Assembly: GCF_900155635.1 (NCBI RefSeq)
Contig: NZ_LT732540.1
Coordinates: 1,544,003-1,608,002 of the forward strand
Direction: 5' to 3'
From: Olsenella urininfantis
GTDB lineage: Bacteria; Actinomycetota; Coriobacteriia; Coriobacteriales; Atopobiaceae
Length of the DNA: 64,000 nucleotides
Position numbers and translations under genes: made by a program
Part shown: positions 52,131-60,289 of the stretch, in pieces
Layout: each line of letters starts with the position of its first letter
How positions within the stretch are numbered: position 1 is the first letter of the stretch
The notes under the pieces: generated by a model
The model's input: the letters and a program-made list of their open reading frames with translations, nothing else
Databases searched by the model: none
Told to the model about the DNA's origin: nothing

Positions 52131-53780
52131 CTACTTGATGAGGTCAAGCACCTCAGAGAGGCCCTTGCGGCCAAAGCTGACCCTCTCCCTGCCGCTGCCG
52201 TCGTCGACCACCAGGCAGGGCACGCTCATGACGTCGTACTTCTCCCTTAGCTGAGGGAAGTGGTTGATGTCGTAGACCTGTGCGGAAACCCGAGGGTTAT
52301 CCGCCGCTATGCGCTGTGCGGCAAGAACCACCTCGGGACACATGGTGCACGAGAGGCCCACAAGCACCTTGAGGGACACGGGGGCGTCCAAGGATGCGAT
52401 GGCCCTTCGGTCCTCCTCGTCTATGGGCTGTCCCGGGCCTGCGGCATTGTAGATTCCCAGGACGAACGAGGTGAACTCGTGACCGCCGGGAACGCCATGA
52501 AAGCCCATACCAAGGGGAGTCCCATCCATGCGCATCAGCTCCACAAAAGGCAGCTCAGATGCCTCGTCGACGCTCGCGTCCGCACGCTCCACAAGGAGCT
52601 TGTCGCTGTGCGACGCAAGCTCCTCCATATACGCGGAAAGCTCCTGCGATACGGGCCTCTCATCCAGGTGCAGGCGCAGCACGAGGTTGCTCTCGAGGCG
52701 AGAGAACACGGTCTGCAGCTGCGCCACCGTCGCGTCATCGAAGAGCGCCGAGGAGGACGTCCCCTTGGGCTCTGGCTGTGCCACGGGGGTCTTGGGAAGG
52801 CGCGTCACGGGAGCTTGGGGCACAAGCCCCGTGCGCTCCTGGGCTGCCTTCACATAGCGCTCGACGTCCGTCGCGGCCGCGGCCGCCTCGCCCACCGCCG
52901 TCGCAACCTGGCGCAGGCGCTTGACGCACACGTCGCCGGCGGCGAAGAGGCCTTCTGCGGAGGACATGTGGTTCTCGTCCGTGATGATGTAGCCCTGCGG
53001 GCTCAGCTCTGCCACCCCCTGGGCGAGGGCGGTGGCAGGCACGTAACCTGCCTGGACGAAGACGCCGAAGGTCTCTCCCTCCTCCGCGACGTGCCAGCTC
53101 TCTTCTCCCGTCCTGTTGTTGCGCCAGCTGATCTTGCGCAGGGCGGAGTCTCCCTCCACGGACGTGACCTCGCTGTTATAGAGAACCTCGATCTTCTCGT
53201 GAGACTTGGCCCCCTCTGACGCCGCGGGGGCGCAGCTGAAGTCGGCCTCGCGCACAAGGATGGTCACCTTGCGGGCGTACTTCGTGAGGAACACGGACTC
53301 CTCCGCTGCGGCGAAGCCCCCGCCGATGACGAAGACGTCCTTGCCCGTGAAGAACTCTCCGTCGCAGGTCGCGCAGTACGCAACGCCATGCCCCTTGAAC
53401 TCGTCCTCGCCCACAAAGCCCACGCGGCGCGGGGAGGCGCCGGTTGCAAGCAGTATCGCATGGCATGAAAGCGTGCCCTTGGAGCTCTTTACCTGCTTGA
53501 CTTCGCCCGACACGTCAAGGGATTCGACGGTCGCGAGCATGAACTCCGCCCCAAACGCCTCTGCCTGCCGGCGCATCGTCTCGGTAATCTCGGCTCCGCT
53601 GGCGCTGAGGACGCCAGGGTAGTTCACGACCTCGTTGGTGATGGTAATCTGACCGCCAAAGCGGTCCTTCTCCACGACGAGAACCCTGTAACGCGCACGG
53701 GCGAGATACAGGGCGGCGGTGAGCCCCGCTGGCCCACCGCCGACGATGACCGCGTCGTAGAGGTTGTCAGCCTCTGCCAT
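52131..53780 (-). CDS. AhpF-like flavoprotein disulfide reductase with C-terminal thioredoxin-fold domain
   Basis: The protein has 549 residues. Residues about 5-310 form a thioredoxin-reductase domain: FAD-binding VGGGPAGLTAALYLARA, redox centre CATC in AYCATCDGEFF, NAD(P)H-binding VIGGGFAAAEESVFL and GLFAAGDV. A linker (about 320-360) leads to a C-terminal domain of about 190 residues with GLSCTMCPE, a CxxC of the AhpF N-terminal-domain type. In E. coli AhpF the order is reversed (CxxC domain first). It should pass electrons from NAD(P)H to the peroxiredoxin encoded nine bases upstream. The start is ATG at 53780. Confidence 0.92.
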   Translation of the reverse strand: MAEADNLYDAVIVGGGPAGLTAALYLARARYRVLVVEKDRFGGQITITNEVVNYPGVLSASGAEITETMRRQAEAFGAEFMLATVESLDVSGEVKQVKSSKGTLSCHAILLATGASPRRVGFVGEDEFKGHGVAYCATCDGEFFTGKDVFVIGGGFAAAEESVFLTKYARKVTILVREADFSCAPAASEGAKSHEKIEVLYNSEVTSVEGDSALRKISWRNNRTGEESWHVAEEGETFGVFVQAGYVPATALAQGVAELSPQGYIITDENHMSSAEGLFAAGDVCVKRLRQVATAVGEAAAAATDVERYVKAAQERTGLVPQAPVTRLPKTPVAQPEPKGTSSSALFDDATVAQLQTVFSRLESNLVLRLHLDERPVSQELSAYMEELASHSDKLLVERADASVDEASELPFVELMRMDGTPLGMGFHGVPGGHEFTSFVLGIYNAAGPGQPIDEEDRRAIASLDAPVSLKVLVGLSCTMCPEVVLAAQRIAADNPRVSAQVYDINHFPQLREKYDVMSVPCLVVDDGSGRERVSFGRKGLSEVLDLIK

Positions 53781-53789
53781 GGACGCTCC

Positions 53790-54353
53790 TTAGAGCTGCC
53801 CGACGAGGTCGAGGCTAGGCTTGAGCGTCTCCGCGCCGGGCTGCCACTTTGCCGGGCAGACCTGGTCGCCATGCTCGGCCACGAACTGAGCGGCCTTGGT
53901 CAGGCGCAGGAGCTCCTCCGCGTTGCGCCCGATGCCGCCAGCGGTCACCTCATACACCTGGATCTTCCCGGAGGGATCAACAACGAAGGCGCCGCGCTCG
54001 GCCATGCCATCGGCCTCGATGAGGACCTCGAAGTCCTTCGCCAGGGCCTGGGTGGGGTCGGCGAGCATGGGGTAGGTCACCTTGGAGATGCGCTCGGAGC
54101 TGTCGTGCCAGGCCTTGTGCACGAAGTGGGTGTCGCAGGAGACGGAATAGACCTCGCAGCCGATGCCCTGGAACTGCTCGTAGAGCCCCGCAAGCTCCTC
54201 GAGCTCGGTGGGGCATACGAAGGTGAAGTCAGCGGGGTAGAAGAAGAACAGGCCCCACTTGCCAAGGACGTCGGACTTGGTGATGGTCTTGAACTCACCA
54301 TTCTGGTAGGACTGAACGCTGAAGTCAGAAATCTCCTTGCCAATCAAAGACAT
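53790..54353 (-). CDS. ahpC: alkyl hydroperoxide reductase subunit C (2-Cys peroxiredoxin)
   Basis: The protein has 187 residues. It reduces hydrogen peroxide and organic peroxides. The peroxidatic Cys sits in FTFVCPTEL near residue 46, the resolving Cys in DQVCPAKW near 165, and an Arg of the active site in the usual place. It is a typical 2-Cys Prx. AAAGGAAG precedes the ATG at 54353. Its promoter region faces that of the Fur-family gene, with an AT-rich palindrome between them. The reductase gene follows after nine bases. Confidence 0.97.
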   Translation of the reverse strand: MSLIGKEISDFSVQSYQNGEFKTITKSDVLGKWGLFFFYPADFTFVCPTELEELAGLYEQFQGIGCEVYSVSCDTHFVHKAWHDSSERISKVTYPMLADPTQALAKDFEVLIEADGMAERGAFVVDPSGKIQVYEVTAGGIGRNAEELLRLTKAAQFVAEHGDQVCPAKWQPGAETLKPSLDLVGQL

Positions 54354-54404
54354 GTTGTCTTCCTTTCTCGTTTGTCTGGGGAAGCTCTCTTCCCTTTAGG
54401 AGCT

Positions 54405-54428
54405 ATTATTAGTAATAATTATTGATAA
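54405..54428. promoter_or_regulatory. Fur/PerR-type operator between ahpC and the regulator
   Basis: ATTATTAGTAATAAT (54405-54419) is a perfect 7-1-7 palindrome; it overlaps a second imperfect one (TTAGTAATAA/TTATTGATAA, 54409-54428). Overlapping AT-rich 7-1-7 sites are typical of Fur-family repressors. It would cover the ahpC promoter and the regulator's own. Confidence 0.72.
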
Positions 54429-54435
54429 GTCAAGC

Positions 54436-54906
54436 ATGAGGGGGCGTGGGATCGACGAATCGTTTGGGCATCACAAGGATTACCATTCGTGCGGAGAGGA
54501 GACGACCATAGTTAAGAGACGCAACACACGCCAGCGGCAGCTTGTGCTCGATGCCGTCTGTGCCACCCGCTCACACCCCACCGCAGAGGACGTGTATCTC
54601 GCGGTGCATGCCACTGACGAAAGAATCAGTCGTGCAACGGTGTATCGCAACCTGCACCTACTTGCAGAAGAGGGGGAGATCCTCTCCGTCAGGCTGCCGG
54701 GATGCGAGCGCTTCGACGTGCGCACCGACTGTCACGCCCATCTCGTCTGCCCCAGGTGTGGGGCCGTCAGGGACGTGCCCGTTCCGAGCGCGCTCGTGCG
54801 CGCGGCCCAGGAGAGAATCTGCGCGGAGACCGGATATAACGTTACTTCTAGTTACATGGTCTATGAGGGAGTCTGTCCCTCCTGCCAGGAAGCCGTGGAA
54901 GACTGA
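54436..54906 (+). CDS. Fur-family regulator, probably PerR-like
   Basis: The annotated frame has 156 residues. The conserved part begins KRRNTRQRQLVLDAVCATRSHPTAEDVYLAVH, followed by the recognition helix RISRATVYRNLHLLAEEGEIL, a metal region (CERFDVRTDCHAHLVCPRCG) and a second CPSC. The two CxxC pairs bind structural Zn. Position next to ahpC and a Per-like operator favours PerR. The start is uncertain: the ATG at 54436 lacks a ribosome site and adds about 24 non-conserved residues; GAGAGGAG lies six bases before an ATA codon at 54508, where the conserved N-terminus begins. No ATG, GTG or TTG occurs in frame near it. Either a leaderless transcript or a rare start codon may apply. Confidence 0.85.
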   Translation: MRGRGIDESFGHHKDYHSCGEETTIVKRRNTRQRQLVLDAVCATRSHPTAEDVYLAVHATDERISRATVYRNLHLLAEEGEILSVRLPGCERFDVRTDCHAHLVCPRCGAVRDVPVPSALVRAAQERICAETGYNVTSSYMVYEGVCPSCQEAVED

Positions 54907-55035
54907 TCACCCTTCCACTATGTGCGGCAACACCACTATTGCCAGCACCGTCAACGCAACCAAGACGAGCTTCCAGCCCAGGGAGCGGGCGTAGGGGCTC
55001 GGCCCCTTGATCGGCATGCACGTGACCTTCACCAT
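54907..55035 (-). CDS. small single-span membrane protein (42 aa)
   Basis: A 42-residue frame not shared with the neighbouring gene. A basic N-terminus (MVKVTCMPIKG, then PYARSLGWK) leads to one strong hydrophobic helix (LVLVALTVLAIVVLPHIV) near the C-terminus. GAGGAGGAA lies immediately before the ATG at 55035, slightly too close, so the GTG at the second codon may be the start. It converges with the Fur-family gene, ending one base after it. The function is unknown. The shape resembles many small stress or regulatory membrane proteins. Confidence 0.5.
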   Translation of the reverse strand: MVKVTCMPIKGPSPYARSLGWKLVLVALTVLAIVVLPHIVEG

Positions 55036-55092
55036 TTCCTCCTCTATCAACTGTGCATAACTTACTTTGGGACGAAGGTAGCACTTTCAGAC

Positions 55093-55120
55093 AAATAAGT
55101 TAGTATTGGTTTACTTATTT
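55093..55120. repeat. 28-base AT-rich inverted repeat
   Basis: AAATAAGT (55093-55100) and ACTTATTT (55113-55120) face each other across 12 bases, in the gap upstream of the small membrane protein. It is an operator-like palindrome near its likely promoter; no family was assigned. Confidence 0.5.
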
Positions 55121-55170
55121 AGGCAAGTGGTGCCGTTTTCAGGACGAAATGCACATCTGTCGCGCGGGCC

Positions 55171-55202
55171 AAAAAAAGCGCCGGCCCCTAAAGACCGGCG
55201 CT
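55171..55202 (-). terminator. terminator of tRNA-Gly
   Basis: AGCGCCGG (55177-55184) and CCGGCGCT (55195-55202) arms followed on the minus strand by a run of seven T. Confidence 0.93.
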
Positions 55203-55211
55203 TGCTCTCGA

Positions 55212-55286
55212 TGGAGCGGGTGACGGGACTCGAACCCGCGAATGCGAGCTTGGGAAGCTCGTGCCTTACCACTTGGCGACACCCGC
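55212..55286 (-). tRNA. tRNA-Gly (anticodon CCC)
   Basis: Acceptor arms GCGGGTG/CACCCGC, anticodon stem CGAGC/GCTCG with loop TTCCCAA (CCC), T-arm GCGGGTTCGAGTCCCGT and encoded CCA. It reads GGG. Confidence 0.96.
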
Positions 55287-55314
55287 AACTGACAGAGGAT
55301 TCTATCACAGCTTG

Positions 55315-58230
55315 CTACGAGCGGCGAATGACCTCCGCAACGATTTCGGCGACATCTACCACCTGGGCAGGGTTGACGTTCTCGGGCTCGTCCGCCTCGG
55401 AGCGGGAGAGCGCAAAGGACCCGTCGGAGGAAAGTCCCGCGATGGTGGCAGCACGCATGGCGGACTGCATGGCAGGGGTCGCGTCCGTCTCGTCCCAGTT
55501 GTAGCGAGAACGGCCGAGCTCGACATGCAGGTCCTGCGCAACACTACCCATAAGACGCACCATCCTGCGATCGGCCCGGCGCGTGTTGCTTGACCCCTCG
55601 CTCGTGAGAACCGTAAGGTCTCCCGCACCGACGCAGTTGAGGTTTATGACGAAGGCACCGCGGATGGCCTTCCTGAAGTCCGACAGGAAGGCGCGGATGC
55701 CCGCGTGGTCCATGGTGGAGGCGCCCGTCGCAACGAACCAGATGTCATGCGCCAGAAGCTCGTCGTCGCTCATGCTCAGTATGGCGTCTCGCAGCTCCTC
55801 GGCATCCTGGGCGCCCATATCGCCCTCGACCGGCTCGCCATCCACGAGGCGAAGATCGAATCGGCTCGTCGCGCCGCCCTTCCAGCCGTCCTTGCGAGCG
55901 CCGCTTTCCGGCTCGTCAGCAAAGTTATCCCAGCTGCCGATCTCGCGGCCGTCCTTCTTCGCGTCGAAGTCGTCTCCTACGCCCAGCCACTCGCCCAGGG
56001 TGTCAGCCTCCTCCTCGTGCCTGCGACCGAAGAGGCCGAAGCCCCTCTTGCCGGCACGGGCGGTCTGATCGGGCCTGTAGGTCGGCGCCGGCGAAGCATC
56101 CGCTCCCACAAAGCCAATGGGCTCCTGGGTTCCGCGGGTGGCCCCGTGGTCCTCGTCCTGGGCAACTTCCTCAACGGCCCCCTCCGCCGCGCGAGGAGTG
56201 GGGGCGGTGCTGTCGGGGTCGAGGGCGAAGGGATCCCTCGAAACCGTGGAGGGGTCCGGAAGGTCGAAGAGCACCGCGCGGCGGGCCACGCTTGACGCAC
56301 GGGGGCGGAACTCAGAGGTTCCCCAGCTCGGGTCGTCAACGGGCGTGGGCACGGGCTTCTGCTCGGCAGGGCGGGAGACGCTGCCGTCCTCCGAAAGGTT
56401 GTCCAGCCCACTGGTGTCCTTGTCAGGGGGCTCGAACTCGATGGAATCCCCCTCGTCCAGGAAGGACAGGGCCGGGACCGCCATGGTGGCCTGGGAGTCG
56501 CTCAGGTCGTCCGTCTTTCCAAGGACATTCTCGGACTCGGCACCAAGCGCCTCGTGCCCCACTTCCTCAGGAGGCTCCGCCTCTTGGCCGGGTCCCTCGG
56601 CAAGGTCGCTCTCGGCCGAGGAGACCTCGTTGCCAGCGTCCTCGAGCTCAAGTCCCCCCACCGGCTCCCGCTCGGGGGCGCTCGGCTGAGCCAGGCGCTC
56701 CCTCCAGCCGGCAAAGGCCCTCTTCAGGCGATCGAAGACGCTATCCGAGGCCAGCGCCTCTTCGTCAGCGATCTGCTCGAACTTGGCGTCTGCCGTTTCC
56801 TGGGCAGGCGCGGCCGGCTCCTCGAACGTGTGCGAACGCTGGAAGAAGGAGGGTACGTATCCACTGCGCTGGTCCTCCTCGTCCGCCCCGGGCTCAAGGC
56901 CGGAGAGGTCGGGGGCAACGTAGAAGTCGTCAGCCGAGAACGCGGGCATCTCGGGGACCTCCGGAAGAGACGAGAGGTCAAGCTCGGGGCGGGCGGGAAG
57001 GTCGTAGACGATGTCACAGCCGTCGGGAAGGATTCCCAGAGACTCCACGAACTCCGCACCGCGACGGACGTGGCGACCATCGGTTTCCACGCGGGCGGTC
57101 ACGGAGGGCAGGACGCTGGGCACGGGCTCGTTGGGCTCGAAGGTGGGCCCGTCTTCCTCCTCGGGCTCCATGCCAGACGCCGACCCATCAAGGGGGTTCG
57201 CGCCAGGAGCCTCGTCACCCGGCCTATGGGAGAGGGCTTCCCTCACACCGCTCACGCCTCCGCGAAGCCTGGAGGCAAGCCCCGAGAAGGTCTCGCTCGC
57301 CCTGTGTCCCAGCTCGCCCAGGCCAGCAGGAATCTCCTTGGGGGCGTCAGGCCCGGAGGGCTCTCCCTCGCCGTCCTCGAGCTGCGAGGCCTCCTCCGCG
57401 ACAGGCTCCTTCGCCTCGAGAGGCTCCTCGTCAGCGGCCTCGCTGGCTGAGAGGACCTCCTCCGCGGGAGCAGGGCGCGCGGCGGCCCAGCGCTTCGCCT
57501 GGTCGTCCGCGGGACGGACCTTGTCCATGACGCCAAGCATGGCCGCCACGGAGGCCTTGTTGTCGTTGGCGCCCGTGGTGCAGGGAGCAAAGCGACCATA
57601 GACGCCATCTACCCCCAGCATGAGCAGGGGCAGGGCGGCGAGGATGCCGACGACCCAGAGGGCGTGGCGGGCGGCGGGAGGGATGGGCCCAACGGCCTGG
57701 AGCAGGGCGCACAGTGCGACGGCAGACACGCACCAGAAGCTTGCCCTCTTCATGATGGTCACGTACTGCGCAACCGGGGTGCGGGCAAGCAGGCTCTCGT
57801 TGGGGGTGTCATAGTGCGCAACAATGACTATGGGGCGGTTCCCCTTTACGACAAGCGGACCGCAGGCACGATGCACCCCAACCACGTTCTGGCTCTTTGA
57901 CCTGGGGCCAATGCCCTGAAGGATGTCCTTTCCGCCAAAGCGCAGGGCGAGCAGGGTCACGCTTGCCAGGGCGAGCAGCAGGCCAACGACACCGACGGCG
58001 GTGCCCAAGATGCCGCTCAGCATCATGCCCAGGAAGAGCGTGACGTAAAGCGCGTCATGCGCGATAGTCCCCGCAGCGGGCGCGTCAAACTCCTGGATGG
58101 TGGTATCGAGGCCATGGTCAGCCATGAGGGACTGCAGGAGCTGTGCCGCATCAAGCTCCTCCTGGCTGTTTGCGGGCGCAATCTCGATCTGGTTGTTCAG
58201 ATAGTCAAGGTAGTCACGCGTAGGTGCCAT
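55315..58230 (-). CDS. membrane protein with split M28-like domain, long acidic insert and lost catalytic residues
   Basis: The protein has 971 residues. Residues about 1-60 are soluble, then two membrane helices (60-98), an M28-like part with VIVAHYDTPNE (His139 and Asp141 as the first metal ligands), two more helices (165-210) and GANDNKAS (Asp223). From about 240 to 820 comes a low-complexity acidic, Pro/Ser/Glu-rich insert. The fold resumes at DIWFVATGASTMDHAGIRAFL, where M28 enzymes have a Glu-Glu pair, here Ser-Thr. The next ligand Asp is Asn (INLNCVG) and the final His is missing (ETDATPAM for SDHxPF). It probably does not hydrolyse peptides. AAAGGA eight bases before 58230 sets the start. 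It stands alone, beside a tRNA and the WYL pair. The M28 link is inference from motifs. Confidence 0.75.
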   Translation of the reverse strand: MAPTRDYLDYLNNQIEIAPANSQEELDAAQLLQSLMADHGLDTTIQEFDAPAAGTIAHDALYVTLFLGMMLSGILGTAVGVVGLLLALASVTLLALRFGGKDILQGIGPRSKSQNVVGVHRACGPLVVKGNRPIVIVAHYDTPNESLLARTPVAQYVTIMKRASFWCVSAVALCALLQAVGPIPPAARHALWVVGILAALPLLMLGVDGVYGRFAPCTTGANDNKASVAAMLGVMDKVRPADDQAKRWAAARPAPAEEVLSASEAADEEPLEAKEPVAEEASQLEDGEGEPSGPDAPKEIPAGLGELGHRASETFSGLASRLRGGVSGVREALSHRPGDEAPGANPLDGSASGMEPEEEDGPTFEPNEPVPSVLPSVTARVETDGRHVRRGAEFVESLGILPDGCDIVYDLPARPELDLSSLPEVPEMPAFSADDFYVAPDLSGLEPGADEEDQRSGYVPSFFQRSHTFEEPAAPAQETADAKFEQIADEEALASDSVFDRLKRAFAGWRERLAQPSAPEREPVGGLELEDAGNEVSSAESDLAEGPGQEAEPPEEVGHEALGAESENVLGKTDDLSDSQATMAVPALSFLDEGDSIEFEPPDKDTSGLDNLSEDGSVSRPAEQKPVPTPVDDPSWGTSEFRPRASSVARRAVLFDLPDPSTVSRDPFALDPDSTAPTPRAAEGAVEEVAQDEDHGATRGTQEPIGFVGADASPAPTYRPDQTARAGKRGFGLFGRRHEEEADTLGEWLGVGDDFDAKKDGREIGSWDNFADEPESGARKDGWKGGATSRFDLRLVDGEPVEGDMGAQDAEELRDAILSMSDDELLAHDIWFVATGASTMDHAGIRAFLSDFRKAIRGAFVINLNCVGAGDLTVLTSEGSSNTRRADRRMVRLMGSVAQDLHVELGRSRYNWDETDATPAMQSAMRAATIAGLSSDGSFALSRSEADEPENVNPAQVVDVAEIVAEVIRRS

Positions 58231-58389
58231 GCTATACATCCTTTGCCCGAGGCAATGAGAGTCGTCCAGCGTTTCATCGTCTGAGTATACGTCTTATCAT
58301 GCATATTTGTCCGAAGGCGGCGCGGCCAATAGGCTGATTGGTCTGTCCCGCCTTCAATTACTGACGCCAGGGACCCGAAGGGGGCAGGG

Positions 58390-59370
58390 GTGGACGCAAG
58401 CCAGGACGAGGCGCTTCCCCGCATAAGCTCGGATGACGAGAGGGCCGTAAGGCTCGCCAGCCTGGTGCTCGCCCTCTCGAGGGCGAGCAGGCCCCTCTCG
58501 TCTGCGGAGCTGCACTGGCGCTATTACCCCGGCCTTTCCGACGAGGGCTTTGCCAGAAGCTTCCTGAGGGACCGCGAGGCCCTTGCCCTCATGGGGGCGG
58601 ACGTGCAGGACAGGTGCGCCGGCAGCGGCTCTGAGGGCCATTGGTCCCTCAGGGAGGGTGAGGGCAAGGCGGCGCGGCTGAGTCGGTCCGAGGAGCTGCT
58701 CGTCATCAGCCTCTGCAGCCCGCTCGTTGGGAAGGCGGACTTCCCCTACCGAAACGAGCTTCGTGTCGCCCTGGCAAAGATCGACCGCCGCTTTGACACC
58801 CCTCCCCTAGCCGCCCAGGCGCCGGTCGTTGACGACGACGGGATGCTCGACGGCCTTCTGGGCTGCATGGCACGCGGCCACGCCGTGGAAGCCACCTACA
58901 CGAACGCCGCCGGCGAGGGGAGAAGGCGCTGCATCGCCCCTTGGGGCTGCTTCGGCCTGCGCGACCACATCTACTTTGTGGGGCCGGAGCTGGTCGAGGG
59001 CTCCAGCGAGGGAGAGGCGCGGGTGTGGAGGCTCGATCGCTTCTCCAGCGCGCGCGAGACAAGGCTCTCAGTCGCTCCTCCCGAGGGCTTCCGGGTCGAG
59101 AACTACCTGCGCCTGCCCTTCCAGATGGGACAAGACTCCCTGAGCTGCCTCTTCCTCGTTCCGCAGGGCATCGACAGGGGTCTTCACGCCCTCCTCGAGA
59201 GGCATGGGTCCCTCGAAGAGAACCAGGGACGAGTCTTGTGGCGCACCACGGCCAGCAACGTCTTTGACGCAGCGTCCTGGGGCATCTCCCAAGGGCTTGC
59301 CTGCCTCGAGCCCACCGAGCTGAGAGACGCCTGCAGGCAGATACTGGAAGGCTCTTGCCATGGGCGCTAG
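58390..59370 (+). CDS. WYL-domain transcriptional regulator (PafB-like)
   Basis: The protein has 326 residues. An N-terminal winged-helix part (about 18-75: RAVRLASLVLALSRASRPLSSAELHWRY) is followed by a WYL domain (about 140-230) with AVEATYTNAAGEGRRRCIAPWGCFGLRDHIYFVG and VWRLDRFSSARE, and a C-terminal WCX-like part. PafB/PafC proteins in actinobacteria activate LexA-independent DNA-damage genes. The start is GTG at 58390 with a G-rich site upstream. Its last codons overlap the next WYL gene by 11 bases. It diverges from the large membrane protein across about 160 bases. Confidence 0.85.
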   Translation: MDASQDEALPRISSDDERAVRLASLVLALSRASRPLSSAELHWRYYPGLSDEGFARSFLRDREALALMGADVQDRCAGSGSEGHWSLREGEGKAARLSRSEELLVISLCSPLVGKADFPYRNELRVALAKIDRRFDTPPLAAQAPVVDDDGMLDGLLGCMARGHAVEATYTNAAGEGRRRCIAPWGCFGLRDHIYFVGPELVEGSSEGEARVWRLDRFSSARETRLSVAPPEGFRVENYLRLPFQMGQDSLSCLFLVPQGIDRGLHALLERHGSLEENQGRVLWRTTASNVFDAASWGISQGLACLEPTELRDACRQILEGSCHGR

Positions 59371-60289
59371 GAAGCGAGGGAGGCGGGGAAGCGCGCAAAC
59401 CGCGAGGGAGCTGGTGACGCTTCTGGGGGTGCTGGGAAGCAAGGGGGCTCGCCTCAGCGCGCGAAGCATAGCGGCACGCCTTGGCTGCAGCTGGCAGCAC
59501 GCCCGAAAGCTCCTCTTCCTCCTTCTTCAACTGAGGGACGCGCAGGACTTGCCCCTGCCTCTCTCAAGCCAGGACGGCTCGCTCGACGAGCTGGAGCTCG
59601 CCTGGCACGAGGGAGGGGAGGAAAGCCCCATTGCCCTCAGCCCCTCTGAGCTGGCGGCGGTCCTCTCCGCACTGGCGCGGGCGGGTCTGGGACCTGAAAG
59701 CGGGTTCGCCCAGAGGGTCAATGCCGCACTGGGCCCCGAGGGGAAGGTTTCCCCTCCGAGGCCCACGGGGCCGGATGTGGCCGGAAACGTCGCGAGGGTG
59801 GCGGCTGCGCTTATGTCGGGACAGGGTCTGAGCTTCATGTATTCCCCTGGGGGCGGTGAGGGCCCGCAGCTCAGGCACGTGTCGCCGCAGGGGCTGCGCG
59901 AGGAGGGCTCGCTTTGGTACCTTGACTCCTTTGACCAGAACCGCGGGGCAGAGAGAACCTTCCGGCTCGACCGCATGAGCCGGCTCGCGCTGTTCGAGAA
60001 GGGCGACATCGCGGCTGGGAGCATGGCGGACACAAACGGCCGCGGCGTCCGCCTGCGCTTTGACTCACCGCGGTGGCTTGATGTGTTCCACTGGCCCGGC
60101 CTGCTCATCGAGGACGAAAGGGACGGCCAGCTCATCTGCAGCATTCCTTACTACGGTGGCACCTGGCTTGCACGGCAGGTCTGTGCCTGCGCAGGGCAGG
60201 TGCGCACGGAGGACGGGGAGTTGTCAGAGGGGGTACGGCAGTGCGCGAGGGAGATGCTCGAGCTCCTCGACGAGCGTCACGCCTCGTGA
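59360..60289 (+). CDS. WYL-domain transcriptional regulator (PafC-like)
   Basis: The protein has 309 residues. An N-terminal winged-helix part (SAQTARELVTLLGVLGSKGARLSARSIAARLGCSWQHARKLLFLL, residues about 11-57) is followed by a diverged WYL domain (about 145-225: LSFMYSPGGGEGPQLRHVSPQGLREEGSLWYLDSFDQNRGAERTFRLDRMSR) and a C-terminal part. It pairs with the preceding WYL gene, as PafB and PafC do. The 11-base overlap indicates coupled translation. The stop converges with the DinG gene by about 13 bases. Target promoters cannot be named from sequence. Confidence 0.85.
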   Translation: MGARKRGRRGSAQTARELVTLLGVLGSKGARLSARSIAARLGCSWQHARKLLFLLLQLRDAQDLPLPLSSQDGSLDELELAWHEGGEESPIALSPSELAAVLSALARAGLGPESGFAQRVNAALGPEGKVSPPRPTGPDVAGNVARVAAALMSGQGLSFMYSPGGGEGPQLRHVSPQGLREEGSLWYLDSFDQNRGAERTFRLDRMSRLALFEKGDIAAGSMADTNGRGVRLRFDSPRWLDVFHWPGLLIEDERDGQLICSIPYYGGTWLARQVCACAGQVRTEDGELSEGVRQCAREMLELLDERHAS

